Source: Chitinophaga sp. LS1 (GTDB taxonomy: Bacteria; Bacteroidota; Bacteroidia; Chitinophagales; Chitinophagaceae). From it: a stretch of DNA of 64,000 nt. Below are positions 16,700-25,703 of the stretch, piece after piece (within the stretch, counting starts at the first letter, position 1; each line of letters opens with the position of its first letter). The translations under genes were made by a program, and so were the position numbers. The stretch spans positions 3,412,501 through 3,476,500 of the forward strand of contig NZ_CP128362.1 in the NCBI RefSeq assembly GCF_034274695.1. The letters are read 5' to 3'. The notes under the pieces were generated by a model, which worked only from the letters and a program-made list of their open reading frames with translations, was not told the DNA's origin and ran no database searches.

Positions 16700-17416
16700 T
16701 TACTTCTCGATATCTAATAATTCAACATCAAAAATCAGTGCGCTATTTGGTCCGATCTTCGGCCCTGCCTGACGTTCACCATAAGCCAGATCAGCAGGTA
16801 TAAACAACCTCCATTTTGAACCTACAGGCATCAACTGCAGCGCCTCAGTCCAACCCTTAATGACTCCACCCACCGGGAAGGAGATAGGCTGACCTCTCTC
16901 TACAGAACTATCAAACACGGTCCCGTCGATCAGGGTACCATGATAATGTGTCTTTACCTTATCTGCAGCGGTAGGTTTTGGACCATTACCTTCTTTCAGA
17001 ATTTGGTATTGTAAACCGCTAGGCAGTGCTACCACCCCTGGTTTAGTCTTATTCTCTGCCAGGAATTTTTCACCTGCTTCTTTGTTCTTTTGCATCTTTT
17101 CCGCTTTTATCTGTTGGAGATAATTACTGATACTCATATTTGCTATTTCTTTTGCTACTAACGTTGTATCCTTCAGTGCATCCTCGATCGCGTGTCTCAG
17201 CACATTCAGGTTCAGGCTATCCAATCCTTGTGTCTTGAGGGTATTACCGATATCCTGACCAATGCCATAGCTTACGGTGTCGATCTTAGTCTGCAATAAT
17301 GGTGCTACAGGAACAACAGTTTGCTCCTTGTCTTTGTTCTTTTTAGATCTTTTCTGCGCAAATCCATTCAGGGATATGACGCCGAGTGCTCCCAATAGTA
17401 GGGCTTTTTTAATCAT
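16700..17416 (-). CDS. FKBP-type peptidyl-prolyl isomerase, exported
   Basis: A 238-residue exported isomerase. The signal peptide (LLLGALGVISLNGFAQ) ends near residue 20 and is followed by a basic linker. Residues 40-115 form the helical dimerisation domain found in Mip/FkpA-type proteins, and 130-238 the FKBP domain (KVKTHYHGTLIDGTVFDSSVERG, then VGSKWRLFIPADLAYGER). It probably helps outer-membrane or periplasmic proteins fold. Confidence 0.92.
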   Translation of the reverse strand: MIKKALLLGALGVISLNGFAQKRSKKNKDKEQTVVPVAPLLQTKIDTVSYGIGQDIGNTLKTQGLDSLNLNVLRHAIEDALKDTTLVAKEIANMSISNYLQQIKAEKMQKNKEAGEKFLAENKTKPGVVALPSGLQYQILKEGNGPKPTAADKVKTHYHGTLIDGTVFDSSVERGQPISFPVGGVIKGWTEALQLMPVGSKWRLFIPADLAYGERQAGPKIGPNSALIFDVELLDIEK

Positions 17417-17483
17417 AAAATAGTAGTTATCAATGGTAATGGACTTACGAAATTTATATATCTGAACGCCCGCAAGTTAAATT

Positions 17484-19382
17484 TTATTTCAACACCGGCA
17501 ATTCTATAGCGGATGGATGGCCTGCATCATGATAAATACGGATGGTTGCCTTCTTAAAATCCTTGTCTGTAGCATGGTAGATATCGGTAAATACCTGTGG
17601 GTTACGATCTACCAGCGGGAACCAGCTGCTCTGTACCTGTACCATGATCTTGTGCCCTTTTTTAAATGTATGTGCTACATCCGGCAGGGAGAAATCTATA
17701 TTGGCAGGTGCATCTGGTGTGAAAGGAACTGGTTTCTCAAAGCTCTCTCTGTATTTACCTCTCATGATTTCGCCTCTTACCAGCATTTCGTAACCGCCCA
17801 TTGGATAGGTAGATGAAGGTACTCTGTGGTGTTCGCTGCGAGCCTTGTCTTCATATTTGAAATCATAAGGGAACACATCGATCAGCTTTACGATGAAGTC
17901 AGCATCTGTACCACTGGTACTTACTACCAGTTTGGCTGTGAGCGGCCCCGCCAGTGTAATATCTTCTGTCAATACATCTGTCGAAAAAGTAGCTACATCC
18001 GGACGGCGTTCAGCAAAACGCTGATCATCTGTCATGTAATTGATGGTACGATCGAAATGTACATCCTGTGTGTAAGGCACTGGTTTAGCAGGATCGCTTA
18101 CGTATTCAGAGAAGCTGTTGCCACCCAGTGGTTTGGAGAAATCCAGTTTGCCATTGGCCTGCATGTAGATGGATTGTGCCTGTACATTGGCAGGAGGCCA
18201 TTGCTGGAACTTGCGCCATTGGTTTTCGCCGGTGAAGAACACGGTTGCTTCTGCGATATCAGGTGATGCACCTTTACCTTTCAGGTAATAGTTGAAGAAG
18301 GGCACTTCGATATTATCCTGGTAGTATTCAGATGTATTGCTGTCGAAATGAACATTGCCTAAATGTGTACCATCATTGCTGCCCCACTGACCATGATACC
18401 ATGGACCCATTACGATACGATTGTTGGCATCAGGACTCAGTTTCTCGATGGCCTTATAAGTATTCCATGCACCGAAGCAATCTTCTGCATCGAAGACACC
18501 ACCTACTGTCAGTACAGCTGGCTGTATGCCTTTCAGGTATTGTCTTACATCCCTGGCTTTCCACCATGCGTCGTAGTCGCCATGGTTCATGAGGTCATTC
18601 CAGAATGCAATGCTGTCTCCCATCAATTTAGAGAAGTTAGACAGCGCACCGGTTTTGAGGTAGAACTCGTAGTTATCGTCAGTAGTGAAGTATTTAAAAC
18701 CAGCAGGGCCTACGGTAGTTGGCTTAGGCCTTGGCTGACCGAAACTGGTATAAAAAGAGAAGGCATCTGAAATGAAGAATGCACCGTTGTGGTGGAAGTC
18801 ATCACCATGATACCAGTCGGTAACCGGTGCCTGCGGACTTACTGCCTTCAGTGCCGGATGACCGCTCAATGCAGCCATGGTGCTGTAGAAGCCGGGGTAA
18901 GAGGTGCCGAATACACCTACTTTGCCATTGTTGTTGGCAATGTTCTTCACCAGCCAGTCGATGGTGTCGTAAGTATCACTTGCTTCATCTATCTCATTTT
19001 TGCCCTTTTTAGCCGGATTATAAGGACGAACATCCATGAAGGTACCTTCACTCATCCAACGGCCACGTACATCCTGTATGACCATGATATAGCCTTCGTG
19101 CAGGTATGTGTTGGTATACCTTGCATAGAAAGGTCTGAACTCTTTATCTCCATAAGGAGAGCAGGAGTAAGGAGTACGTGTCATCAGAAAAGGATGCTTC
19201 TCTGCATTGTCTTTAGGTATATAAATGGATGTAAACAGTTTTACACCATCCCGCATAGGGATATATACTTCTTTTTTAGTGTAATGTTCGTACATCCACA
19301 AGGAGTCTGCATCGATGGCTTTTACCTTTGAGTTAAAGGCGATAATCACCACAAACAGCCATAAGATCCGTTTCATAAGCAT
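17484..19382 (-). CDS. CocE/NonD family alpha/beta hydrolase, exported
   Basis: A 632-residue secreted hydrolase of the X-Pro dipeptidyl-peptidase / alpha-amino acid ester hydrolase group. A signal peptide is at residues 1-23, the nucleophile is the serine of GTSYPGFYS, and the C-terminal half is the jelly-roll domain typical of CocE proteins (TLAGPLTAKLVVSTSGTDADFIVKLIDV). Likely a peptidase or ester/amide hydrolase in the periplasm; substrate unknown. Its start overlaps the upstream MmcQ-like gene by one base (TAATG). A second ATG two codons in is also possible. Confidence 0.9.
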   Translation of the reverse strand: MLMKRILWLFVVIIAFNSKVKAIDADSLWMYEHYTKKEVYIPMRDGVKLFTSIYIPKDNAEKHPFLMTRTPYSCSPYGDKEFRPFYARYTNTYLHEGYIMVIQDVRGRWMSEGTFMDVRPYNPAKKGKNEIDEASDTYDTIDWLVKNIANNNGKVGVFGTSYPGFYSTMAALSGHPALKAVSPQAPVTDWYHGDDFHHNGAFFISDAFSFYTSFGQPRPKPTTVGPAGFKYFTTDDNYEFYLKTGALSNFSKLMGDSIAFWNDLMNHGDYDAWWKARDVRQYLKGIQPAVLTVGGVFDAEDCFGAWNTYKAIEKLSPDANNRIVMGPWYHGQWGSNDGTHLGNVHFDSNTSEYYQDNIEVPFFNYYLKGKGASPDIAEATVFFTGENQWRKFQQWPPANVQAQSIYMQANGKLDFSKPLGGNSFSEYVSDPAKPVPYTQDVHFDRTINYMTDDQRFAERRPDVATFSTDVLTEDITLAGPLTAKLVVSTSGTDADFIVKLIDVFPYDFKYEDKARSEHHRVPSSTYPMGGYEMLVRGEIMRGKYRESFEKPVPFTPDAPANIDFSLPDVAHTFKKGHKIMVQVQSSWFPLVDRNPQVFTDIYHATDKDFKKATIRIYHDAGHPSAIELPVLK

Positions 19383-19735
19383 TATTTATTTTTCAATTCT
19401 TCTTTTGTCTTCCTGGGTAATGATTCCACTACGAGTTCATATGAATCCCTGATCCACTGATAGATCAGCTTATCAGAAATACCGGCGTGTACATCGACTG
19501 TATTCCAGTGTTTCTTGTTCATATGGTATCCCGGTGAGACACCATCATAGCGTTCGCGCAGCTCTATCGCAATTTCAGGATCACATTTGAGATTGATGCT
19601 TTCGAAACTATCGAGGCTGGTGAGTGTAAACATTTTTCCCATCACCTTGTATACAAGTGTTTCTTCACCAAAGGGAAACTCTTCTGTGACACCCGGCAGG
19701 GCGAGGCAAAAATCACGAAACTGTTCAATATTCAT
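19382..19735 (-). CDS. MmcQ/YjbR family protein
   Basis: A 117-residue protein of the MmcQ/YjbR double-wing fold. Typical features are LPGVTEEFPFGEETLVYKVMGKMF near the start, SLKCDPE-like INLKCDPEIAIELRE and the GYHMNKKHWNTVDV motif with its HW pair. The family is often called DNA-binding but its function is not established. It overlaps the following hydrolase gene by one base, suggesting coupled translation. Confidence 0.9.
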   Translation of the reverse strand: MNIEQFRDFCLALPGVTEEFPFGEETLVYKVMGKMFTLTSLDSFESINLKCDPEIAIELRERYDGVSPGYHMNKKHWNTVDVHAGISDKLIYQWIRDSYELVVESLPRKTKEELKNK

Positions 19736-19758
19736 AAGGCATTGAATCTAAGTGCGTC

Positions 19759-19766
19759 CAAAGGTA
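19759..19766 (-). promoter_or_regulatory. Candidate -7 element for the MmcQ-like gene
   Basis: On the minus strand the sequence reads TACCTTTG, an exact TAnnTTTG match, about 24 bases before the start codon. No TTG was found at the right distance upstream. Confidence 0.4.
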
Positions 19767-19773
19767 TAAAAAA

Positions 19774-19805
19774 ACCGGGGCAGACAGTATACCTGTTGCC
19801 CCGGT
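19774..19805 (-). terminator. Terminator after the two-helix membrane protein gene
   Basis: A 9-bp stem, ACCGGGGCA (19774-19782) with TGCCCCGGT (19797-19805), with an A-run to its left that becomes a U-run in the minus-strand transcript. Confidence 0.82.
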
Positions 19806-19865
19806 TGTGTATTGTAAAAAATAAATAGCTACCTGCAGTTGATATGGTTATTTTTTTATGAATGA

Positions 19866-20384
19866 TCAGGCTTTGCTGATGTTGAGAATGATGCGGGAAT
19901 AACGACCGTATACTATCTCTACTTCCTGTCCTGATTTATAATCGTCGAGCCGGCCGCGCATCCAGTAAAAGAGTCTTTTTCTCTTTCTTATACCTTCCTG
20001 TTTTACAATAAAGCTGGTCTGCATATCATTGTTACCCTGATATACATGTTCCAGAGGTACCTTGATCTGTCCTTTCTGAAGGAGGGTCAGGTCTTTCTTG
20101 ATTGTAAAGTACCGGACATCAGTCACCTTTATCAGCGCAAAGACAAGTACGAGTACGAAAGAGAGCAACCATACCCAAAACCAGGTATTTCTGTAACTGA
20201 ACATGGTGGCATCTATTTCTTCGTCGGAATACCTTCTTTTGAGAAAAAATTGTGGTACGTATGCTGCGATGAGCACTAAAGTGAGGCCAATCAACAAGAA
20301 CTTAATGATTTGCCTTTTGTTCTTTTTCAACGCATCCTGTAGGAGAAAGATCTCCTCGATGGTCATAAAAGAGTAATCCTGCAT
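19866..20384 (-). CDS. Hypothetical membrane protein with two helices
   Basis: A 172-residue protein I do not recognise. Two transmembrane helices are predicted near residues 27-47 and 68-87. The C-terminal 85 residues are charged and beta-rich and include IKVPLEHVYQGNNDMQTSFIVKQEG and a late EVEIVYGRYSRIILNI, suggesting a small soluble domain. It stands alone between terminators. Function is not inferred. Confidence 0.72.
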   Translation of the reverse strand: MQDYSFMTIEEIFLLQDALKKNKRQIIKFLLIGLTLVLIAAYVPQFFLKRRYSDEEIDATMFSYRNTWFWVWLLSFVLVLVFALIKVTDVRYFTIKKDLTLLQKGQIKVPLEHVYQGNNDMQTSFIVKQEGIRKRKRLFYWMRGRLDDYKSGQEVEIVYGRYSRIILNISKA

Positions 20385-20517
20385 AGATAAGGTTTTTTCT
20401 TATTTCTAATATATGTAAAATTTTTCTAAATATAAGTTAGTATTAATACGATCGGATTGAACTTTTAGTATGCGTGTGAATAAAAAAATGTTAGTTTTTT
20501 GTCATTTGTAAATAAAA

Positions 20518-20549
20518 AAACGGCTAAAAGCGAATGCTTTTAGCCGTTT
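20518..20549 (-). terminator. Terminator after the glycine dehydrogenase gene
   Basis: A perfect 14-bp stem (20518-20531 with 20536-20549) with a GAAT loop; the adjoining A-run gives a U-run on the minus strand. Confidence 0.92.
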
Positions 20550-20569
20550 GCGTATAAGTTAATTTTTTC

Positions 20570-23440
20570 TTAAGCTTCTGCTTCTGCGTAAGCGCTTACA
20601 GGCTCGCAGGTACAGATCAGGTTTCTGTCGCCATGTGTATTGTTTACGCGGCTTACAGAAGGCCAGAACTTATTGAGTTTCACATATTCCAGCGGGTAAG
20701 CTGCCTGTTGGCGGCCATAAGGACGGTTCCACTCTTCGGCAGTGATAACGAACTGGGTATGAGGCGCATGCTTCAATGCGTTGTTTGCTTTGTCAGCTTT
20801 GCCTGTTTCTACAGCGCTGATTTCTGCACGGATCGCCAGCAGTGCATCGCAGAAGCGATCCAGTTCAGCTTTGTCTTCACTCTCAGTAGGTTCAATCATG
20901 ATCGTACCCGGAACAGGGAAGCTCATGGTTGGTGCGTGGAAACCGTAGTCCATCAGGCGTTTTGCCACATCTTCCGCTTCTACACCAGCAGTTGCTTTGA
21001 ATGGACGGAGGTCTACGATGAACTCGTGTGCACAGGTACCGTTGCTGCCGCTATAAAGGATTTCGTATGATTTTTCCAGGCGTGCTTTCATGTAGTTAGC
21101 ATTCAGAATCGCATTTTCAGATGCTTTCTTCAGGCCTTCTGCACCCAGCAGGCGGATGTATGCATAAGAGATGAGGAGGATGCTTGCAGAGCCATATGGT
21201 GCTGCAGATACTGCGTTTGCAGTTTTCTTGTCAGTCAGGTTTACGTGACCAGGCAGGTAAGGAGCGAGGTGTTTAGCTACGCAGATCGGGCCCATGCCAG
21301 GACCACCACCACCGTGAGGAATTGCAAATGTCTTGTGAAGGTTCAGGTGACAAACGTCAGCACCGATCAGGCCAGGAGCAGTTAAGCCTACCTGTGCGTT
21401 CATGTTGGCGCCATCCATATATACCTGACCACCAAATTCGTGTACGGTGTTGCAGATGTCTTTTACGCTTTCTTCATAGATACCGTAAGTAGATGGGTAT
21501 GTGATCATGATACCTGCCAGGCTATCAGCATACTGTGCTGCTTTTGCTTTCAGGTCAGTTACATCGATGTACCCGTTTTCCAGTGCTTTCACTACTACCA
21601 CTTTAAAGCCGGCCATTACTGCTGATGCAGGGTTGGTACCGTGAGCGGAGATAGGGATCAGCATTACATTACGATGTCCTTCATTTCTGCTTTCATGATA
21701 TTTCCGGATCACGAGTAAACCAGCGTATTCACCCTGTGCACCACTGTTTGGCTGCAGACTGCAGGCATCAAAAGCAGTGATCTTGCAGAGGTATTCGCCC
21801 AGTTCATCTACGATTTGCTGGTAACCACCTGTCTGCGATTTTGGTGCAAATGGGTGCATCCTGCTCCAATGAGACCAGCTCAAAGGAATCATCTCTGTCG
21901 CTGCATTCAGCTTCATGGTACAGCTACCCAGAGAGATCATGGAAGTGTTGAGAGAAAGGTCTTTATTTTCCAGCATCTTGATATAACGCATCATCTGTGA
22001 TTCGCTGTGATGACTGTTAAATACAGGATTGGTAAGGAAGTCAGAAGTACGTACCAGTTCTGCAGGTACAGCAGTTGCAGTCAGACTGTTTGTGTCTGCA
22101 GACAGGTTGCCAGCATTGAAGATAGCGAGGATATCGTTCACATCCTGGATGGTAGTGGTTTCATCGAGGGAGATGATCACTTTGTCAGCACCCGGATAGA
22201 AGAAGTTGATACCTGCACCTTCAGCTTTCGCTTTGATATCAGTAACTGCTTTTACAGTTACTTCGAGGGTATCAAAGTAATTGTAAGCAGCAAGTGTATA
22301 TCCTTTTGCCTGCAGGGCAGCACCCAGGGCATTGGCCAGGAGAGCTACGCGGGTAGCGATATTTTTCAGACCGGCAGGACCGTGGTAAACGGCGTACATA
22401 GCAGCCATGTTAGCCAGCAATGCCTGTGCGGTACAGATGTTTGAAGTTGCTTTTTCACGTTTGATGTGTTGCTCGCGGGTTTGCAGTGCCATACGGAGTG
22501 CGCGGTTACCCTGAGCATCTACGCTCACACCGATGATACGGCCTGGGATGGCGCGTTTGAACTCATCTTTTACTGCAAAGAAAGCAGCGTGTGGACCACC
22601 AAAACCTAATGGTACACCAAAGCGCTGTGCAGAACCCAATGCTGCATCTGCACCCAGTTCACCAGGAGAGGTGAGGAGGGTCAGTGCCAGCAGATCGGTG
22701 GCCATTGCTACGTAAGCACCAGCAGCATGTACTTTCTGTACAAAGCCCTGGTAATCTTCCACAGCACCTACGCTGTTAGGATACTGTACCAATGCACCAA
22801 AGAAGGATTCATCGATAGCAGCAGTTTTATAGTCGCCGGTTACTACTTCGATGTTCAGCGGAGTAGCACGGGTGATAATTACATCTTTGGTTTGTGCGAA
22901 CACATTTTCGTCCACGAAGAATTTAGGACGAGCCAGGTTGTCATGGTCTTTGTTCAGTGCGCTGAAGAACATGCTCATGGCTTCGGCAGCAGCTGTCGCC
23001 TCATCCAGCAGGGATGCATTGGCGATAGGCAGACCTGTGAGGTCGCTGACCATAGTCTGGTAGTTCAGTAAGCTTTCCAGACGACCCTGGGAGATCTCCG
23101 CCTGATAAGGAGTGTACTGTGTATACCATCCTGGATTCTCGAAGATATTGCGCAGGATCACACTTGGTGTGATGGTATCGTAATATCCCTGACCGATATA
23201 GGTACGGAATACTTCGTTCCTGAGTGATACTTCTTTGAGATGACGGAGGTAATCACTTTCACTCATTGCCGCAGGTACTGCAAGCGGGTGGTTCATGCGG
23301 ATCGCGCCAGGTACGGTCTTGCTGATTAATACTTCCAGCGAAGATACACCGATGGTCTCCAGCATGTGGTTGGTCTCTGTTTCGTTAGGCCCAATGTGGC
23401 GACCTAGGAACTCATTTTGTTGTATATCAAAAAGATTCAT
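20570..23440 (-). CDS. gcvP: Glycine dehydrogenase (decarboxylating), P protein
   Basis: P protein of the glycine cleavage system: PLP-dependent decarboxylation of glycine and transfer of aminomethyl to lipoyl H protein. At 956 residues it is the fused, single-chain form. The PLP lysine lies in [19 protein letters not shown]. The start ATG at 23440 is chosen because homologous sequence begins at [18 protein letters not shown] and a good promoter lies just upstream; the frame is open for 56 more codons, but that part spans the promoter. The lipoyl synthase gene elsewhere in the window serves the same system. Confidence 0.95.
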   Translation of the reverse strand: MNLFDIQQNEFLGRHIGPNETETNHMLETIGVSSLEVLISKTVPGAIRMNHPLAVPAAMSESDYLRHLKEVSLRNEVFRTYIGQGYYDTITPSVILRNIFENPGWYTQYTPYQAEISQGRLESLLNYQTMVSDLTGLPIANASLLDEATAAAEAMSMFFSALNKDHDNLARPKFFVDENVFAQTKDVIITRATPLNIEVVTGDYKTAAIDESFFGALVQYPNSVGAVEDYQGFVQKVHAAGAYVAMATDLLALTLLTSPGELGADAALGSAQRFGVPLGFGGPHAAFFAVKDEFKRAIPGRIIGVSVDAQGNRALRMALQTREQHIKREKATSNICTAQALLANMAAMYAVYHGPAGLKNIATRVALLANALGAALQAKGYTLAAYNYFDTLEVTVKAVTDIKAKAEGAGINFFYPGADKVIISLDETTTIQDVNDILAIFNAGNLSADTNSLTATAVPAELVRTSDFLTNPVFNSHHSESQMMRYIKMLENKDLSLNTSMISLGSCTMKLNAATEMIPLSWSHWSRMHPFAPKSQTGGYQQIVDELGEYLCKITAFDACSLQPNSGAQGEYAGLLVIRKYHESRNEGHRNVMLIPISAHGTNPASAVMAGFKVVVVKALENGYIDVTDLKAKAAQYADSLAGIMITYPSTYGIYEESVKDICNTVHEFGGQVYMDGANMNAQVGLTAPGLIGADVCHLNLHKTFAIPHGGGGPGMGPICVAKHLAPYLPGHVNLTDKKTANAVSAAPYGSASILLISYAYIRLLGAEGLKKASENAILNANYMKARLEKSYEILYSGSNGTCAHEFIVDLRPFKATAGVEAEDVAKRLMDYGFHAPTMSFPVPGTIMIEPTESEDKAELDRFCDALLAIRAEISAVETGKADKANNALKHAPHTQFVITAEEWNRPYGRQQAAYPLEYVKLNKFWPSVSRVNNTHGDRNLICTCEPVSAYAEAEA

Positions 23441-23472
23441 GATGTGAAAGCAGGTATGATAATAAGAATGTG

Positions 23473-23503
23473 CAAAGGTATTTTGTTTTTTAGCAATAGC
23501 CAA
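23473..23503 (-). promoter_or_regulatory. Promoter of gcvP
   Basis: On the minus strand: TTG (complement of 23501-23503), a 20-base spacer and TACCTTTG (complement of 23473-23480). Transcription would start near 23466, about 26 bases before the ATG. Confidence 0.7.
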
Positions 23504-23572
23504 ACCTGCCTCGGTCTTGTGGAAATTGTGGTGATAATTAAGGGTTGGATGTTTCCTTGAATTGTCACATGA

Positions 23573-23601
23573 TTGTCGTATGGTGGAGAGTATTACCTTT
23601 G
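23573..23601 (+). promoter_or_regulatory. Promoter of the cysteine-cluster protein gene
   Basis: TTG at 23573-23575, an 18-base spacer and TACCTTTG at 23594-23601. The start site would fall near 23607, almost on the ATG at 23609, so the mRNA would have little or no 5' leader. Confidence 0.6.
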
Positions 23602-23608
23602 CAGTCAA

Positions 23609-24100
23609 ATGGATGAATCACTAAATAACTGGAAGCAGCGGGCGACTGAGCAGCAAAAAGCCAATAAACAGTTTCTGCAGAAGCTACAGACGAAGAAGGG
23701 CAGGGGTGTAGAGAAGCTATTGCCTGACCTGCATGAGGAGGCTTTCAGCCACATCGATTGTCTGCAATGTGCAGGTTGCTGTAAGTCAATCAGCCCAAGG
23801 TTCAAAACGCCTGATATCAAGCGTATTTCAAAGTACCTTGGCATGCGGGAATCTGTGTTTATTGAGACTTACCTGCGACTGGATGAAGATGGGGATTATG
23901 TGGTAAAAAGCAGTCCCTGTCCGTTTTTGGGTGCAGACAATTATTGCAGCATCTATGATGCAAGGCCGGGAGATTGTGAGAACTATCCTTACACAGACAG
24001 CTATGAATTTGTGAAGCGGCCAAATACCACTTACCTGAACAGTACCATCTGCCCTGCAGTATTCTATGTGTTAGAGAAGTTGCGGGACGTAGTGAAGTAA
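23609..24100 (+). CDS. YkgJ-family cysteine cluster protein
   Basis: A 163-residue protein with a zinc- or iron-chelating-type cysteine cluster. The cysteines are in [38 protein letters not shown] and ICPAV, the spacing typical of the YkgJ/FliB-like group. A charged helical N-terminus precedes them. Metal binding is expected from the family; biological role unknown. The ATG at 23609 is taken because it directly follows the promoter; twelve further upstream codons would run through the promoter. Confidence 0.85.
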   Translation: MDESLNNWKQRATEQQKANKQFLQKLQTKKGRGVEKLLPDLHEEAFSHIDCLQCAGCCKSISPRFKTPDIKRISKYLGMRESVFIETYLRLDEDGDYVVKSSPCPFLGADNYCSIYDARPGDCENYPYTDSYEFVKRPNTTYLNSTICPAVFYVLEKLRDVVK

Positions 24101-24103
24101 TAA

Positions 24104-24132
24104 AAAAGGCCATCTCTCAGAGATGGCCTTTT
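24104..24132. terminator. Bidirectional terminator
   Basis: AAAAGGCCATC (24104-24114) pairs with GATGGCCTTTT (24122-24132) between the convergent cysteine-cluster and MFS genes. Confidence 0.88.
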
Positions 24133-24134
24133 GT

Positions 24135-25400
24135 TTATGCTTTCAGGTCCAGCTTGCGCATGGCCGGCGAAATGATATAAGTTGTAATAACGACTCCAAG
24201 TGTCACACATCCACCAAACACGACAGATGGTACCAGCCCCATCATCCTGGCCATAAACCCGCTTTCGAAGGCCCCCAGTTCATTGGAAGAACCGACAAAC
24301 ATAGAGCTCACCGCAGCTACACGGCCTCTCATCTCATCAGGTGTTTTCAATTGCAGGATCGTTTGACGGATGATTACACTGATCGCATCCAGCGTACCAC
24401 TCAATAGCAATGCAATGAAGGAGAGATAGAAGTTCCTGGACAAACCGAATATGATAATACAGATACCGAATCCGAAGACTGCCGCCAGCAGTTTGATACC
24501 CGGTTTATGCACCAATGGTTTGTAAGCCAGTATAAACATGGTCATCAGCGAACCAACTGCAACAGCAGCGCGAAGCAAACCGAATTCCAGCGCACCTGCA
24601 TGCAATACATCTGAGGCAAATACCGGCAGCATGGCTACCGCACCCCCAAACAATACAGCAAACATATCCAGCGCCATGGCATTTAATACCACCTTGGTAT
24701 TCCATACAAAGCGCATCCCTTTGGTCAATCCATCTACAAAAGTTTCACCTTTGGCCGCATAGTGTACTGGTTTAGGTTTGATCATGATCAGGCTGAACAG
24801 CGGCAGCAGGAAAATAGCCACCACCAGCAGCATAGACCAGTGTACACCAATAGCATACACCAGCAAGCCACCCAGTGCAGGGCCTGCCATACTACCTATC
24901 TGCCAGGCGCTGCTGGCCCAGGTAGAGGCATTGGCATATAACGTACGGGGTACGATCAGACCTTGTAAAGAGAAATTGGCCGGACTTACAAAGGCACGTA
25001 CTATACCTCCGCAGAATACCAGTCCATAAATACACATCAGTACCTGGTGGGTATCAAACCCTTCCACGATCTTATCCCATGTGAGGAAGAATAGTCCTGT
25101 ACCAATAATGACGTAAGCAATCACGCATTTGAGCAGGATGCTCCTTTTCTCTCTCTTATCCACAATGTGCCCGGCAAAAGGTGCTAATAGTACTGCCGGG
25201 ATGACCTCGGCAAGGCCTATGAGACCAAGGGCAAAAGGATCATGATTAGAGAGGAGATTCACCTTCCACTCTATGATAATAAACTGCATTGTAAGAGCAA
25301 AGACGAGTGCGAACCGAATAATTAAGTAGTAGTTAAATTCAGGAAGACGAAGTGAAGCGTAAGGGTCGTTCTTACTGTTTGTGTTAGCCGAAGTATCCAC
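24135..25400 (-). CDS. MFS transporter, MFS_3/EntS-like
   Basis: A 421-residue inner-membrane protein with about 12 hydrophobic helices. The loop motif APFAGHIVDKREKRSILLKC (between helices 2 and 3) and the second-half LKTPDEMRGRVAAVSSMFVGSSNELGAFESGFMA match the exporter-like MFS_3 group that includes EntS. Likely a drug or metabolite exporter; substrate unknown. It stands alone as a transcription unit. Confidence 0.88.
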   Translation of the reverse strand: MDTSANTNSKNDPYASLRLPEFNYYLIIRFALVFALTMQFIIIEWKVNLLSNHDPFALGLIGLAEVIPAVLLAPFAGHIVDKREKRSILLKCVIAYVIIGTGLFFLTWDKIVEGFDTHQVLMCIYGLVFCGGIVRAFVSPANFSLQGLIVPRTLYANASTWASSAWQIGSMAGPALGGLLVYAIGVHWSMLLVVAIFLLPLFSLIMIKPKPVHYAAKGETFVDGLTKGMRFVWNTKVVLNAMALDMFAVLFGGAVAMLPVFASDVLHAGALEFGLLRAAVAVGSLMTMFILAYKPLVHKPGIKLLAAVFGFGICIIIFGLSRNFYLSFIALLLSGTLDAISVIIRQTILQLKTPDEMRGRVAAVSSMFVGSSNELGAFESGFMARMMGLVPSVVFGGCVTLGVVITTYIISPAMRKLDLKA

Positions 25401-25703
25401 GTAATCAGTTTTTAAACCACTGCGAAAATATATAATTTGAATAAATACCTTCCTGACGATTTTACAACCGGTTGCATTTAAACTGATAAGCGGTATCGTT
25501 AAATTCGATCAGGAACCGTAATTTTATAAGACATTGGTCTGGTTTTAGTAGCAAATAATTGTAGTGAATGTGGCCGCCAGTACCGTATTAATAGCGCCTA
25601 TGCTACACTCCCGGTTTCTCAATCTTTTGTTAAAAGAAAACTGCCATTCTAGCACAATGGGCAATTTTATGCTATATTTGATGACGTTCAATTAGGATTT
25701 TCT
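25401..25703. other. Divergent intergenic region, MFS gene and tail-specific protease gene
   Basis: About 300 bases with no gene. The + strand has TATATTTG at 25673-25680, a full -7 match 24 bases before the protease start, though without a clear TTG at the right spacing. The minus strand has TATTTTCG (25423-25430), a seven-of-eight match near the MFS start. Confidence 0.5.

Noticed and set aside
23441..23608. 56-codon N-terminal extension of the glycine dehydrogenase
   Set aside because: Homologous sequence begins at 23440, and the extension covers the promoter on the minus strand.
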